A stretch of DNA of 64,000 nucleotides, taken from NCBI RefSeq assembly GCF_034344865.1, contig NZ_CP133774.1, forward strand, positions 7,130,001 through 7,194,000. The letters run 5' to 3'. The position numbers were made by a program, and so were the translations under genes. A model generated the notes under the pieces. The model had not been told where the DNA came from. It made no database searches and saw nothing but the letters and a program-made list of their open reading frames with translations. Positions within the stretch are counted from its first letter, which is position 1. Each line of letters starts with the position of its first letter. This DNA comes from Pseudomonas sp. 10S4. Lineage in GTDB: Bacteria > Pseudomonadota > Gammaproteobacteria > Pseudomonadales > Pseudomonadaceae. Positions 38,105 through 47,613 of this stretch are shown here, one piece after another.

Positions 38105-38602
38105 TTACTGTTTCGTCGCCGCTTTTAGCAACTCACTCGTCGGGACGCGCATAACCTTTGAGAAGTACGTCTTGTAGGTTGTGGTCTGGACTCTAAATAC
38201 ACATGAAATAAAATCGCATCGTTTCAACAGCGGGACCAAGGTTTCACCGTCTAGATAATTTTCCCCGCCCTTGCCACTTTCCGATTCCCTGAAAATGACA
38301 TTCGCGCGATACCGCAACGGCAGATCGCCCGCCACGGGTTCTACCAGACCAAAACCAGAACGTTTTATGTGATGGGCTTCGGTAAAGTCGAGGTCATCTT
38401 CCAACGCACAGACAAGCCCCTGACCAATCCTGGACTTAAACAACTGCAGAACATCGACGTCAGAGCTGAAATAAATCTGATAGAGCCCAGTATTACGAAG
38501 CTCCTCCACACTCAAATACTCGAGAGTGGCCTCTGGTTTTCCGTGATTTAACGAGCATCCGGCACTCATCAATATAAATAGACATAGAAGAACCTTGCGC
38601 AC
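38105..38602 (-). CDS. Putative T6SS immunity lipoprotein
   Basis: 165 residues with a lipoprotein signal (MRKVLLCLFILMSAGCSLNH). No known domain recognised. It has mixed alpha/beta character with three downstream Cys (LVCALED, RCDFISCVF). It lies 6 bases after the stop of the GHSLGG hydrolase on the same strand. In PAAR-lipase loci, the gene in this position often encodes a periplasmic lipoprotein that neutralises the lipase in self and sister cells; the role here is inferred from that context. Confidence 0.7.
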   Translation of the reverse strand: MRKVLLCLFILMSAGCSLNHGKPEATLEYLSVEELRNTGLYQIYFSSDVDVLQLFKSRIGQGLVCALEDDLDFTEAHHIKRSGFGLVEPVAGDLPLRYRANVIFRESESGKGGENYLDGETLVPLLKRCDFISCVFRVQTTTYKTYFSKVMRVPTSELLKAATKQ

Positions 38603-38608
38603 CCGGAC

Positions 38609-39341
38609 TTACTTCCTGAAATAGATCAAAATTGATTCATAAAATATTTGTCGAGCCGATTTGCCGCCGGGCAGTATTTGCAAAAACATCCTGTCGGCAT
38701 CCGCATGATTGACGTCAACGCGACCCATGACATTAGGGCCTTGCGTCACTTCCCACTGTTCACCAAAGTCGGCAACCAGGTCCGACACGTTCCAGTCGAC
38801 GGCGGCAGCCGGGATATTCAACCAGTAGTCAGCCTTGGGTTTAGGCTCGCGCCGGTAGATATTGGAAATGCCGTAGACAATCTTGCCTTCGCCTACCGGG
38901 TCCAGCGTCATTAACTTTTTTACTTTAAAGCCTTTATCCGTCAGCACACTGGACAGGTGAGCACCTGTTCCAGCCTCCCAGGCTATGGCCCACAATGTAA
39001 ATCGCAGTGGAACAATTTGGTATCCGGCTCAGTACGTTCTTTTCGAGATCTTCATCACTGATAAACGCGTTATAACTGAGCGGCCAGGACGGGCAGCGCT
39101 TCAATATATTCAACTGCGTTGCATCGTCAATGGTGATCTTTCGGACATAGTCAATATTATTATTCGGCCCCGTCCCGTAGTAACTTTCCTGATCGCCCGC
39201 ACCGCCAATAAAGAATATGACCAAATCGCGCAAGGCCACAGGAACCGGCTTGACGGATTGGTCGGTCTTGCACGTTAACGTGTGAGTTTTTACTTCTCTT
39301 TTTGGCAGTTCTTCCTTCACCGCCGGCGCTGCACCTGCCAT
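38609..39341 (-). pseudogene. T6SS-associated alpha/beta-hydrolase (Tle-like lipase), frameshifted near 38966
   Basis: Corrected length about 243 residues. The nucleophile elbow is YIVGHSLGGWN; candidate Asp is in LMTLDPVGEG and His in VDVNHADADRMF, completing a Ser-Asp-His triad. The 5' part opens with MAGAAPAVKEELPKREVK at 39341, where GGAG lies seven bases upstream; a GTG at 39350 overlaps the PAAR stop. One extra base near 38966 splits it into two frames; removing it joins GWN to GAHLSSVLTDKGF. It sits directly after a PAAR gene, hence probably an effector. Confidence 0.75.
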
Positions 39342-39346
39342 CCCGA

Positions 39347-39819
39347 TCACTCCACAAACAGTTTGATAGTTTCAGCCAGATGCGAACTGACGGTGTGGGT
39401 GAATCCGGACACGTCCGTAATCCCATGCTCTTCGCTGCCGTCGCCACGCTGAATGGTGTAAGGGTGATAAGGCACCGGTTCTCCAGAGGCCTCGTTAACC
39501 ACCTGTAGCCTGTCAGTGAAATGCACCGGCATCGGCAACAACCCACTAAACGCAGCCCCGCCGCCACTCTGGCCAATAATCACAGTCCCGGAGCCACCGA
39601 TTACCACGTTGCCGTGACCACCGGTGCTGTCGAGGGTGGCGGCGTTGAGACCGTTGATGAACACCGCGCCGGTAATCGGGCTACCGCAGGCGGATTTGTC
39701 GGTCATGCGGGCGGCGGCGAGAATACGTCCGGGGAGCCAGAAGCGATCGGGTTGGTGCCATGGCCTGGCAATGGGCACGCGGTAGGATCGGTTACACGCG
39801 CGGCGGGTTTTCCACTCAA
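39347..39819 (-). pseudogene. PAAR domain-containing T6SS spike protein (frameshifted near 39721)
   Basis: Corrected length about 157 residues. A TTG start at 39819 (AAGGAG seven bases upstream) gives SGKPAARVTDPTACPLPGHG, a typical PAAR opening. After the break the frame continues as DKSACGSPITGAVFINGL and GNVVIGGSGTVIIGQSGG, the classic PAAR repeats that cap VgrG. A missing C near 39721 (TTCTCG for TTCCTCG) explains the shift. The C-terminus (VVNEASGEPVPYHPYTIQRG) resembles the extension that docks effectors. It is the first gene of the three-gene module. Confidence 0.78.
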
Positions 39820-40003
39820 GTCAAAGCTCCTTGCTCATGAGTTATAAGTAATGGCGGGGAGATAGCCATGTCGCTCACGGCGAAGACTCCACGGGCGTGG
39901 AGATAGAGTGCCAAATGCATTGCAAGTGTCGTCCGTGAGCGCGCAAAAGGCGCGCACAATTCCGGACTAGAGCGGTCGGCACAACAAAATCATCAGATTG
40001 CCA

Positions 40004-40486
40004 TCATCCACCTTCGGCAAATTCCCGGAGCACCGTCCCATCCATCCGATACCGCACCCACTCTTCCTGTGGTTGCGCGCCGAGGGATTTGTAGAAGTCG
40101 ATGGCCGGTTTGTTCCAGTCCAGCACGCTCCATTCAAAACGCCCGCAATCATTGGCGCAGGCGATTTTTGCCAAGTGGCGCAGCAACGTTTTGCCGGCGC
40201 CACCGCCGCGTTGTTCGGGGGTGATGTAGAGGTCTTCGAGGTACAGGCAATTGCTGCCGAGCCAGGTGGAATAGCTGAAGAAGAACACCGCAAAACCAAT
40301 CGGTAAACCGTCCCGCAGGCAGATCAGGCCGTGGGCGGTGGCGCCTTCGCTGAACAGGCTGCGCTCGATGTCGGCAACGCTGGCGATGACTTCGTGGCGG
40401 GCACGTTCGTAGTCGGCCAGTTCAGTGATGAACGCGAGAATTTGCGGTGCATCGCTGGGGGTCGCCGGGCGGATCTCGATCGTCAT
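40004..40486 (-). CDS. GNAT family N-acetyltransferase
   Basis: 160 residues, start MTIEIRPATPSDA with AAGGCACG upstream. Acetyl-CoA loop is EQRGGGAGKTLLRHL near residue 90. The DLYI-PEQRG and WNKPAIDFYKSLGAQ features match spermidine/diamine-type N-acetyltransferases. The substrate is not certain. It is separated from the T6SS module by a 184-base gap with no clear feature. Confidence 0.88.
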   Translation of the reverse strand: MTIEIRPATPSDAPQILAFITELADYERARHEVIASVADIERSLFSEGATAHGLICLRDGLPIGFAVFFFSYSTWLGSNCLYLEDLYITPEQRGGGAGKTLLRHLAKIACANDCGRFEWSVLDWNKPAIDFYKSLGAQPQEEWVRYRMDGTVLREFAEGG

Positions 40487-40590
40487 GGACGTGCCTTGTC
40501 AGAAGTTGAAAACGCCATACTAAGGCGGCAATCGGCGCTCGTCATATGGGAATGCAAAAAGTACCCTACAAATGGCTTTGTTGGGCCTTG

Positions 40591-40680
40591 TGTGGGAGCG
40601 GGCTTGCTCGCGAAAGCAGTCTTCCAGACACATGAACTTTGAATGTGAAACCGCTTTCGCGAGCAAGCCCGCTCCCACAT
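40591..40680. repeat. REPIN, GTGGGAGCGGGCTTGCTCGCGAA family
   Basis: Two inverted arms with about 45 bases between them, directly before the HD-domain gene; its 3' arm ends 30 bases before the chosen start codon. Confidence 0.9.
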
Positions 40681-40709
40681 TTTTACCGCGCATGACCAAA
40701 AGGATGTTT

Positions 40710-41363
40710 ATGACCGCCGCCGCTTTCGTACCACTGCAAACCCTCGCCGAGACACTGCTGCCCCACGCGCTGGAACCCTCGGAGGACGGCGCCCACGACC
40801 TGTCGCACTTGCAGCGGGTATGGCACAACGTACGCACGCTTCATGCGCAAGAAGGCGGAGATCTAGAAGTGCTGCTGGCGGCGGTGTTGCTGCACGATTG
40901 CGTGGCGGTGGAAAAGAACTCGCCCCTGCGTTCCCAGGCGTCTCGATTGGCAGCAGAAAAAGCCGCAACGCTACTGACGACACTGGATTGGCCAAACACA
41001 AAAATCGCTGCCGTCGCCCACGCCATCGAAGCCCACAGCTTTTCCGCCAACATCGCCCCGACCACCCTCGAAGCCAAAATAGTGCAGGACGCCGACCGTC
41101 TCGATTCCCTCGGCATGCTCGGTGTCGCCAGAACGTTCTATATCGCCGGGCGCATGGGCAGTGCGCTGTACGACCCGCAAGACCCGGAAGCCAAGGCGCG
41201 GGACTACGACGACAAGCGCTTTTGCCTCGATCATTTCCAGACCAAGCTGCTGCACCTGGCGGACGGTTTCCAGACGACCACAGGCCAACGCCTGGCGCAG
41301 ACTCGCCATCAACGGCTCAAGGGTTTCATGGAACTGTTCAAGGAAGAAATCGGCGTCTGCTGA
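40710..41363 (+). CDS. HD domain-containing protein (predicted phosphohydrolase)
   Basis: 217 residues from the ATG at 40710, which has AAGGA five bases upstream; in-frame ATGs at 40692 and 40704 are alternatives. The HD motif is visible: HDLSHLQRVW, LLHDCVAVE and IVQDADRLDSLG. These residues chelate a metal and hydrolyse phosphoesters. Related proteins are YedJ-like; the substrate is unknown. The long open frame upstream reads through the REPIN and is not used. Confidence 0.87.
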   Translation: MTAAAFVPLQTLAETLLPHALEPSEDGAHDLSHLQRVWHNVRTLHAQEGGDLEVLLAAVLLHDCVAVEKNSPLRSQASRLAAEKAATLLTTLDWPNTKIAAVAHAIEAHSFSANIAPTTLEAKIVQDADRLDSLGMLGVARTFYIAGRMGSALYDPQDPEAKARDYDDKRFCLDHFQTKLLHLADGFQTTTGQRLAQTRHQRLKGFMELFKEEIGVC

Positions 41364-41475
41364 ACCCCTTACTCCGGTCCGCGCTAACCCTGAAATCGGC
41401 AACCTCGGACCTAACATCGGCGACTTGCATGGTAGATAGATGAAGCGCTCATTTATCTGGTCAAGGAACCGCCTC

Positions 41476-42680
41476 ATGTCTACCGCCCCACCCCAGGTCT
41501 CAAGCAAGTTGTTCGGCCTGTTTTGCCTCGCCAGTTACCTGCTGTCGCTGTCCTATGGCGCGACGTTTTTGCTCTCGCTGCTGATCGGTTCCCGGGGCGG
41601 TAATGAACATGACGCCGGCAGCGTGATTTCGGCGGCAATGCTCAGCACCTTTGCGGCGGTGATTGTCTCCGGGCATCTATCGGACCTGCTCGGTGCAGCG
41701 CGTTCGATCGCCCTGTTCGGTCTATTGCTGGTGGCGGCGAGCCTGGGCTTCGCGCTGACACCGGGCTTCGGTAACTTGCTGCTGTTTTTCGGTCTGTTGC
41801 TGGGGCTCGGCTGGGGCGTGTTCTACACCTTGGGGCCGATCATTGTGGCGAGCCTGGTCACGCCGTCCCAACGAGCCAAATACTTTGCGTTGCTGTCGGG
41901 CAGCATGATGACCGGCATTGGCAGCGGCCCGTTGCTGGGTCGCGCCGCCAGCGCGTTGGGCTATCCGGTGACAGCGGCGTTTTACCTGGCAGCGCTGGCC
42001 AGCCTGATCGGCGTGGTGCTGTTCTGGCGATTGGATTCGCACCTGAAAAAGCCCACACCAACCCGACAGCGGTGTCGCGAATTTCCTGGGGCGCCGCACA
42101 GCAAGTGCTGTCCTCCAAAGCGCTGTTCCCCATCATCATGGTCGGTCTCGGCGGGTGCGTTTTTGGTGGACTGTCGAGTTTTCAGACCAGTTACGCAGCG
42201 TCGCGCGCACTGGATTACTCGCTGTTCTTTTTCGGGTTCATGGGTGCGGCCATCAGCAGCCGCATGCTGATCGCCAGTTTCGTGGTCAGGCGTGATCCGT
42301 TCCGGGCGTCCTGCCTGTTGTCGGGGCTGATGATGGGTTCGATCCTGATGTTCGGCTTCGTGGTCGATAGCAGCTTCACTTACCTGCTGGCGGCGGTGAT
42401 GCTCGGGGTCGGTTACGGCCTGACCTATTCGGTGATCAATGGCCTGGCAGCAAACGAAGCGCCGACCGGCACCACCGCGCAAGCCTTGCTGCTGTTCAGC
42501 CTGTCGTACTTTATCGGCGTGTTCGGCTTTCCGCTGCTGGCCGGAAAAATCATCGTCGAGCACGGGATGGCGACATTATTGTTTGCCGTTTTGCTGATTG
42601 CCGCGTTGAACTGGCTGATCACGGTGGGCCGGCTGCTTTGGCGTCGAACTACACGCGCCAAAGCGCTGCAGCAAGCCTAG
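41476..42680 (+). pseudogene. MFS transporter (one frameshift near 42048)
   Basis: Corrected length 401 residues with about twelve membrane helices. The ATG at 41476 follows AAGGA. The N-terminal half ends in FWRLDSHLKK and the C-terminal half resumes at VSRISWGAAQQVLSSKALF. A run of five A (42046-42050) is probably one short; six A restores KKAHTNPTAVSR. The substrate is unknown. It has no operon partners. Confidence 0.85.
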
Positions 42681-42763
42681 ACCGTTCGTCATTCATCAGG
42701 CACCAATCCAGATCGGGGGCGGACCAACATCAGGTAAGGACTCTAATAATTGGAGACGACACC

Positions 42764-43099
42764 ATGATCATGTCCCGGCTGACCGCCCTCGCTCTCGCTG
42801 CCCTGCTGTCCTCTACTGCCTTCGCCGCCACCATGGCCTCCGGCACCGGCCCGACCGACCCGGTCGAAAAACCCAAAGCCCCGGCCATCCAGGGTGCCCC
42901 GGGCATGAACAGCAATGGCTCGGGCATCGACAGCAGTTTGCCGCCAGCCACGGGCACTGACCCGCGACTCCAGGGCAGCGACGCCGGCCGTCAAGGCGGG
43001 ATGAACATGCCGGACACCCAGACACCCGATAACGCTGGCAGCGGCATCGGCTCGAAAACCACAACCAGTGGTTCGGATTCCGAAGGTGCCGACCAATAG
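42764..43099 (+). CDS. Exported low-complexity protein, unknown function
   Basis: 111 residues with a signal peptide (MIMSRLTALALAALLSSTAFA). The mature part is rich in Gly, Ser, Pro and Asp (GMNSNGSGIDSSLPPATGTD, SGSDSEGADQ) and probably disordered. GGAG lies eight bases before the ATG. No family is recognised beyond similar small Pseudomonas proteins. Confidence 0.72.
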   Translation: MIMSRLTALALAALLSSTAFAATMASGTGPTDPVEKPKAPAIQGAPGMNSNGSGIDSSLPPATGTDPRLQGSDAGRQGGMNMPDTQTPDNAGSGIGSKTTTSGSDSEGADQ

Positions 43100-43152
43100 T
43101 TCGCCGACGCGAGTACCGCAACACCCTATCCACATCCATGAAAGAGGTAACC

Positions 43153-43406
43153 ATGAACGTCGATAAAAACCTGGAAAAAGAAGTCCTGACCCGTCTGTTG
43201 CACGCCCACCCAAGCGGTTTGGGCAAGGAGGTCCTGGACAATTACCGGGGGAGAAAGTCGTGGCCAATACCCTCGCCGCTTTGCAGGATCGCGGACTGAT
43301 CCACCATGGGCATGTGACCTGTAACGAGGCTGGCGAGCATTCACTGAGCTTGCCGATCAAACTCAGCGCGGCGGGGGTTGAGGCGGCGCGCAAGTTGGAC
43401 GTTTAA
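43153..43406 (+). pseudogene. Small winged-helix-like protein (one frameshift near 43249)
   Basis: Corrected length 84 residues: MNVDKNLEKEVLTRLLHAHP, then LGKEVLDNYRGEKVVANTLA, ending LSAAGVEAARKLDV. The pattern of helices with a wing (GLIHHGHV) suggests a DNA-binding winged helix. A G run at 43247-43251 is probably one base short. AAGAGG lies before the ATG. It is too broken to be called as a long ORF in the sequence as given. Function is unknown. Confidence 0.65.
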
Positions 43407-43419
43407 CCGCAGCAAGATC

Positions 43420-43493
43420 AAAAGATCGCAGCCTGCCACAGCCCCTACACGGTAGTGCCATACCCGTAGGAGCTGCCGCAGGCTGCGATCTTT
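43420..43493. repeat. REPIN, AAAGATCGCAGCCTGC family
   Basis: Arms AAAGATCGCAGCCTGC and GCAGGCTGCGATCTTT bracket about 40 bases. This is a different REP sequence class from the others in the window. Confidence 0.85.
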
Positions 43494-43523
43494 CAAAAAA
43501 TTCGTGAAGCCAGGAGAAATCCC

Positions 43524-43904
43524 ATGCCTCGTGGAAGCAAAGACAAATACACCGCCGAGCAAAAACGCAAGGCCGAGCACATTGAAGAAAGCTACGAACA
43601 CAAAGGTGTTTCGAAGGATGAGGCCGAAGCCCGGGCCTGGGCGACGGTGAACAAGCAGTCGGGCGGCGGCGAACGGGCCGGTGGTTCCGGGCGCAGGAAA
43701 CCGGCAAGTGCCAAATCTGAAGATCGTAAAGAGTCGTCCCGTCGGGCGGTGGCCAGCCGTGAAGGTCATTCGCGTAACAGCAAGGCTTCGCGGGACACGC
43801 AAACCGTCGACAGTTTGATGAAAGAAGCCCGGGCGAAGAAGATTCCGGGGCGGTCGGGGATGCGTAAGCAAGAGCTGATAGAGGCGTTGCGCAAGGCTGG
43901 CTGA
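43524..43904 (+). CDS. Basic protein with Rho-N/SAP-like C-terminus
   Basis: 126 residues, strongly charged. The N-terminus (MPRGSKDKYTAEQKRKAEHI) is a conserved stress-linked segment, the centre is Ser/Arg/Lys rich and disordered. The C-terminal stretch TVDSLMKEARAKKIPGR to KQELIEALRK resembles the Rho-termination-factor N-terminal or SAP helical hairpin, which binds nucleic acid. Related Pseudomonas proteins are labelled plasmid stabilization protein. AGGAG precedes the start. Confidence 0.8.
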   Translation: MPRGSKDKYTAEQKRKAEHIEESYEHKGVSKDEAEARAWATVNKQSGGGERAGGSGRRKPASAKSEDRKESSRRAVASREGHSRNSKASRDTQTVDSLMKEARAKKIPGRSGMRKQELIEALRKAG

Positions 43905-43936
43905 CGGTCAGGATTTGTGTTGGGTTTGAAGGCCCC

Positions 43937-44002
43937 TTCGCGGGCAAGCCTCGCTCCTACGGATATACGCGATCCCCTGTAGGAGCGAGGCTTGCCCGCG
44001 AA
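43937..44002. repeat. REPIN, GTAGGAGCGAGGCTTGCCCGCGAA family (perfect arms)
   Basis: Two perfect 24-base inverted arms (43937-43960 and 43979-44002) separated by 18 bases, between convergent genes. Confidence 0.9.
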
Positions 44003-44011
44003 GACGTCGGT

Positions 44012-44941
44012 TCAATCACCAAAAGTCTTACGGATCAACGCATCCACTTCAGCAGCCCCCGGCGAAGTCGCCGGCCCCCACCGTGTAACGGCCAAAGCCG
44101 CCGCCGCATTTGCCCGCCGTGCCGCCTCAACCGCCGCCAACCCTTGCGCCAACCCGGCCACAAACACCCCAGCATGGGCATCCCCGGCACCGTTGCTGTC
44201 CACCGCATCAACCTTGAACCCCGGCACGTGCTGACGCTCGCCACGCTGGCTGATCCAGCAGCCCTGCGGCCCATCGCGCACCACCATCAACACCTCGGCC
44301 GGCAGATGATCGACCAACCGATCCAACGCCTCGGCGATGTTTGGCGCGCCGGTAAACTTCAGCGCCTCGACGCCGTTGCTGGTCCACAAATCGATACGCG
44401 CCAGCAAGGCTTGCATCAATGGTTCATCCGGCGAATCCACCAACGGTCCCGGATCGAACACCACGTTGATCCCCTTCGGCAAACCCAGCACCCAATCCAC
44501 CAGCGCCTGGGCCTTGCCGCTATGCAGCAGGCTGTAGCCACTGACGTAGACATAGTCACCCACCTCGGCCGGCACGCTGGCCAAATCTTCAGCAGTCACT
44601 TCGCCTTCAGCGCCGATGTAGGAAATGAAACTGCGCTCAGCCGAGGCGTCGGTCACCGCGACGCACAATCCGGTATCGCGCTCGGCGCTGTGAGTGATGC
44701 CGATCCGAATGCCTTCGGTCCTCATCGCCTCCCGGGCCAGGTCGCCAAAACGCCCGGTGCCATGGCGACCTAGGTAGACCACCGGCAAGCCATTACGCTG
44801 GGCCGCAGCCATCACGTTGAACCCGCCGCCGGCTTCGAAACTGGCGGATTGCGCCAACACGTCGCCGCCCGCCTGAGGCAGTTTATCCACGGCCATGACC
44901 AGGTCGATGATGACCTGGCCGGTGTGCAACAGCTTAGGCAT
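44012..44941 (-). CDS. PfkB family carbohydrate/nucleoside kinase
   Basis: 309 residues from the ATG at 44941, which overlaps the end of the permease gene by 8 bases (translational coupling). Ribokinase-fold motifs: GGGFNVMAAAQRNG near residue 38 and the catalytic DSNGAGDAHAGVF near 247, with Asp as base. It phosphorylates a sugar or nucleoside imported by the permease. The exact substrate is unknown. Confidence 0.9.
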   Translation of the reverse strand: MPKLLHTGQVIIDLVMAVDKLPQAGGDVLAQSASFEAGGGFNVMAAAQRNGLPVVYLGRHGTGRFGDLAREAMRTEGIRIGITHSAERDTGLCVAVTDASAERSFISYIGAEGEVTAEDLASVPAEVGDYVYVSGYSLLHSGKAQALVDWVLGLPKGINVVFDPGPLVDSPDEPLMQALLARIDLWTSNGVEALKFTGAPNIAEALDRLVDHLPAEVLMVVRDGPQGCWISQRGERQHVPGFKVDAVDSNGAGDAHAGVFVAGLAQGLAAVEAARRANAAAALAVTRWGPATSPGAAEVDALIRKTFGD

Positions 44942-46400
44942 GAGCGTTCTCAATCAGTGCAGCGCGACGATCCTTGGCCCCGCCGAGTACAAAGTAAATC
45001 CCGCCGGCCACCAGGAAGGTCACGATCCAGCCGAGGCCGTTATGGCCCAGCCAGGAGTCGGACAGGAAGCCGCGGAACCAGATGTTTTCTGCAGTGGTGC
45101 CGATGGTGGTGAAGCTGAAACCCAGCACAATCGCGAATGCCCACGCACCGAAGGCGCGCCATTCGATGCCGCCGCGATACCAGTAGGCGCTGCTCGGGCT
45201 GACGTCCAGCAAGTCTTTGGGGCTGTAGTAATGACGATGAATCAGGTCGACCACGAAGATCCCGACCCACGCGGTGATGGGCACTGCCAGCAGGGAAATG
45301 AAGGTGATGAACGGACCGTAGAAACTGTCGGCAATCAGCATGAAGTAGATCGAGCCGGCGAAGATCGCGACGATATCAACCACCACTGCGTACACCCGCT
45401 TGACCTTCAGGCCGAGGGTCAGCGTGGTCAAACCGGCGGAGTACACCGACAGGTTGTTCGACAGCAGCAGCCCGCCGAACGCGGTGATCAGGTACGGCAC
45501 GGCCATCCAGGTCGGCAGCATGTCGCGGATCGCGATGATCGGGTCAGTGGCTTGGGCCAGGTCGTTATTGCCCACCGAGAGCAAGCCGCCGAGGGTGATC
45601 AGCAGCACCAGCGGAATCCCCGCACCGAATGCGGCCGAGGCCACCAGGCGCACGGCTTTGACGCTGCGGTGCTGATAGCGCGACATGTCCGCGCCAGCGT
45701 TGGCCCAGCCAATCCCGGTGCCGGCCGCCATGGTGCCGACGCCGATAATCATTGCACTCAGTGGTGCCGGCGTGGCGTTGAACACCGCGCTCCAGTCGAT
45801 GGTCGCGCAGAGGAAACCGCCGACCACAATGTTCAGCGCGCCGAACACATAGGTCGCCCACTTCTGGATCACCAACAACGTAGCGTGGCCCAGGCCAGAC
45901 ACCGACAGGGTCAACAGGACGAAAATCGCAATGAAGATCAGCGTCAGCACGGGTGCGCTTTTGGCTTCTACAGGCGAACCGAACAGGATCGAGCACAACG
46001 ACAACAACACGAACGCGGCGGTGGTGGTGTTGACCGTTTCCCAACCCAGGCGGGACATCAGCGAGACCACGGTCGGGCCGATGTTGCCGCGCACGCCGAA
46101 GATCGCTCGTGACAGGGTCAGACTCGGTGCGCGACCACGACGGCCGGCGATGGAGATGATCCCGACCACCGCGAACGAACCGGCTGCACCAAGGATTGCG
46201 ACGATGATCGCCTGCCAGATGGCCAACCCGCGAAAGGCCACGAGGGTCGCGCCCAACGGCAGACCGAGGATTGAAATATTGGCGGCGAACCAGACCCAGA
46301 ACAGTTGCAGCGGATGACCGTTGCACTCGCTTTCCGGCACCGGCTCGATACCGCGGGTTTCCAGTTGCCCGGCGCTTGGCCCGGCGTTCGATGAACTCAT
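44934..46400 (-). CDS. NCS1 family purine-cytosine/nucleoside permease
   Basis: 488 residues from the ATG at 46400 (GGAG eight bases upstream), twelve hydrophobic segments. NCS1 hallmarks: NGHPLQLFWVWFAANISILG near residue 27 and GADMSRYQHRS near 235. Such carriers import nucleobases, nucleosides, hydantoin or thiamine precursors. Coupling with a PfkB kinase and an ADP-ribosylglycohydrolase suggests an N-ribosyl substrate; this is inference. Confidence 0.9.
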   Translation of the reverse strand: MSSSNAGPSAGQLETRGIEPVPESECNGHPLQLFWVWFAANISILGLPLGATLVAFRGLAIWQAIIVAILGAAGSFAVVGIISIAGRRGRAPSLTLSRAIFGVRGNIGPTVVSLMSRLGWETVNTTTAAFVLLSLCSILFGSPVEAKSAPVLTLIFIAIFVLLTLSVSGLGHATLLVIQKWATYVFGALNIVVGGFLCATIDWSAVFNATPAPLSAMIIGVGTMAAGTGIGWANAGADMSRYQHRSVKAVRLVASAAFGAGIPLVLLITLGGLLSVGNNDLAQATDPIIAIRDMLPTWMAVPYLITAFGGLLLSNNLSVYSAGLTTLTLGLKVKRVYAVVVDIVAIFAGSIYFMLIADSFYGPFITFISLLAVPITAWVGIFVVDLIHRHYYSPKDLLDVSPSSAYWYRGGIEWRAFGAWAFAIVLGFSFTTIGTTAENIWFRGFLSDSWLGHNGLGWIVTFLVAGGIYFVLGGAKDRRAALIENAHA

Positions 46401-46526
46401 GTTGGATGCTCCTGTTGCCATTGTTTTGGTTGTGGGCAGTTTCGGAAGTCGACATCACATCCCGGCAGTCCTGGCCGTCTTCGTGCTTTCCGTTGCGGGT
46501 AAAAAAATCAGATCGGCGGCGCGCCC

Positions 46527-46601
46527 TTCGCGAGCAAGCCCGCTCCCACAGGGGATTTGTGTCGTGCACAGATCAAATGTGGGAGCGGGCTTGCTCGCGA
46601 A
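46527..46601. repeat. REPIN, GTGGGAGCGGGCTTGCTCGCGAA family
   Basis: Two inverted arms with about 30 bases between, located between the permease start and the upstream ADP-ribosylglycohydrolase stop. Confidence 0.9.
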
Positions 46602-46614
46602 GGCGTCAGCCCGG

Positions 46615-47613
46615 TCAGCGCAAAGCCAACAGGCCTTTCACCAACGGTTCAAGCTCCAGACCATTCACGGCTTTGATCTCGTCGATCATCGCCACCGGCC
46701 AACTCTCAAGCCCCAGACAGGCCCCGAGCATTGCGCCGAGAATCGCCGCAATGGTGTCGGTGTCGCCGCCCAGACTGGCGGCCATGCACACCGCTTCGAA
46801 GGCGTTCATCTCGCCAATGGCCACTTGCTGAGCCAGGGCAAACGAGACCACCACCGATTCCTGCGAAGCCACCGAGGTGCCGATCACGTCGTACAGCAAG
46901 TCCGCCAACAAGGCCTTGTCGCTGTCGACGCTGATGGTCCGCGCCCAACTGATCCGCGAGGCGATACGTCCGCCAGCGACCCAGTGACCATGGCTTTCAG
47001 CTTGCTGGGCGATCTGCATGCCCAGGTTCAAAGCCTCGCCCAGGTCCATGCCATTGATGCCGGCCGAGACCACCGCCGCCACCGCCGCCGCACTGGAAAT
47101 CCCCAGCGTGGTGTTGTGGGTGACTTGGCAGGCTTGCACCACGGCTTTAATGAAGCGCTGCGGATCGGCGACATCCGCCGCGATCCCGACCGGGGTGATG
47201 CGCATCGCTGCGCCATTGGTGGTGCCGTAGCGCCCCGCCTCTTCCGGCGAATGACCGGCGAGAATCATCTCGATCGCGCGTTTGGTCGAAGGGCCGAGCA
47301 AATCCTGCGAGCCCTTGGCCTGCATCTCGGCTTCCCACTCGATCAGCCGCTGGGCGAGCACGGCCGGTTCGATCCGGCCCTCGCCTTCAATCAGCAACTG
47401 GCCGACCAGGATCGCCTGTTCGGTGTCGTCGGTGATCGAGCCTTTGGGCATGTTGGCGGCGATTGGTTGATCGGGACCGGCATCTTCCAGGTCAGTGATT
47501 TCGCCGAAGCGCGCCTTGATTTCGGCACGGCTCAGGGATTGGGTCGGCATGCCCAGGGCGTCGCCCAACGCCAGGCCATAGAACGCGCCCAAGGCACGGT
47601 TGAGCGCGGTCAC
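46615..47613 (-). CDS. ADP-ribosylglycohydrolase family protein
   Basis: 332 residues, GTG start at 47613 overlapping the stop of the GntR gene (GTGA), with GGAGA upstream. Dinuclear Mg motifs are present: GSITDDTEQAILVG near residue 56 and MAASLGGDTDTIAAILGAM near 285. Enzymes of this fold remove ADP-ribose from proteins or hydrolyse other N-glycosidic ribosides. In this context it may cleave a nucleoside-like substrate. Confidence 0.9.
   Translation of the reverse strand: MTALNRALGAFYGLALGDALGMPTQSLSRAEIKARFGEITDLEDAGPDQPIAANMPKGSITDDTEQAILVGQLLIEGEGRIEPAVLAQRLIEWEAEMQAKGSQDLLGPSTKRAIEMILAGHSPEEAGRYGTTNGAAMRITPVGIAADVADPQRFIKAVVQACQVTHNTTLGISSAAAVAAVVSAGINGMDLGEALNLGMQIAQQAESHGHWVAGGRIASRISWARTISVDSDKALLADLLYDVIGTSVASQESVVVSFALAQQVAIGEMNAFEAVCMAASLGGDTDTIAAILGAMLGACLGLESWPVAMIDEIKAVNGLELEPLVKGLLALR

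Noticed and set aside
40572..40709. N-terminal extension of the HD-domain protein
   Set aside because: The frame reads through a REPIN (WERACSRKQSS is a REP translation) and lacks a ribosome site.
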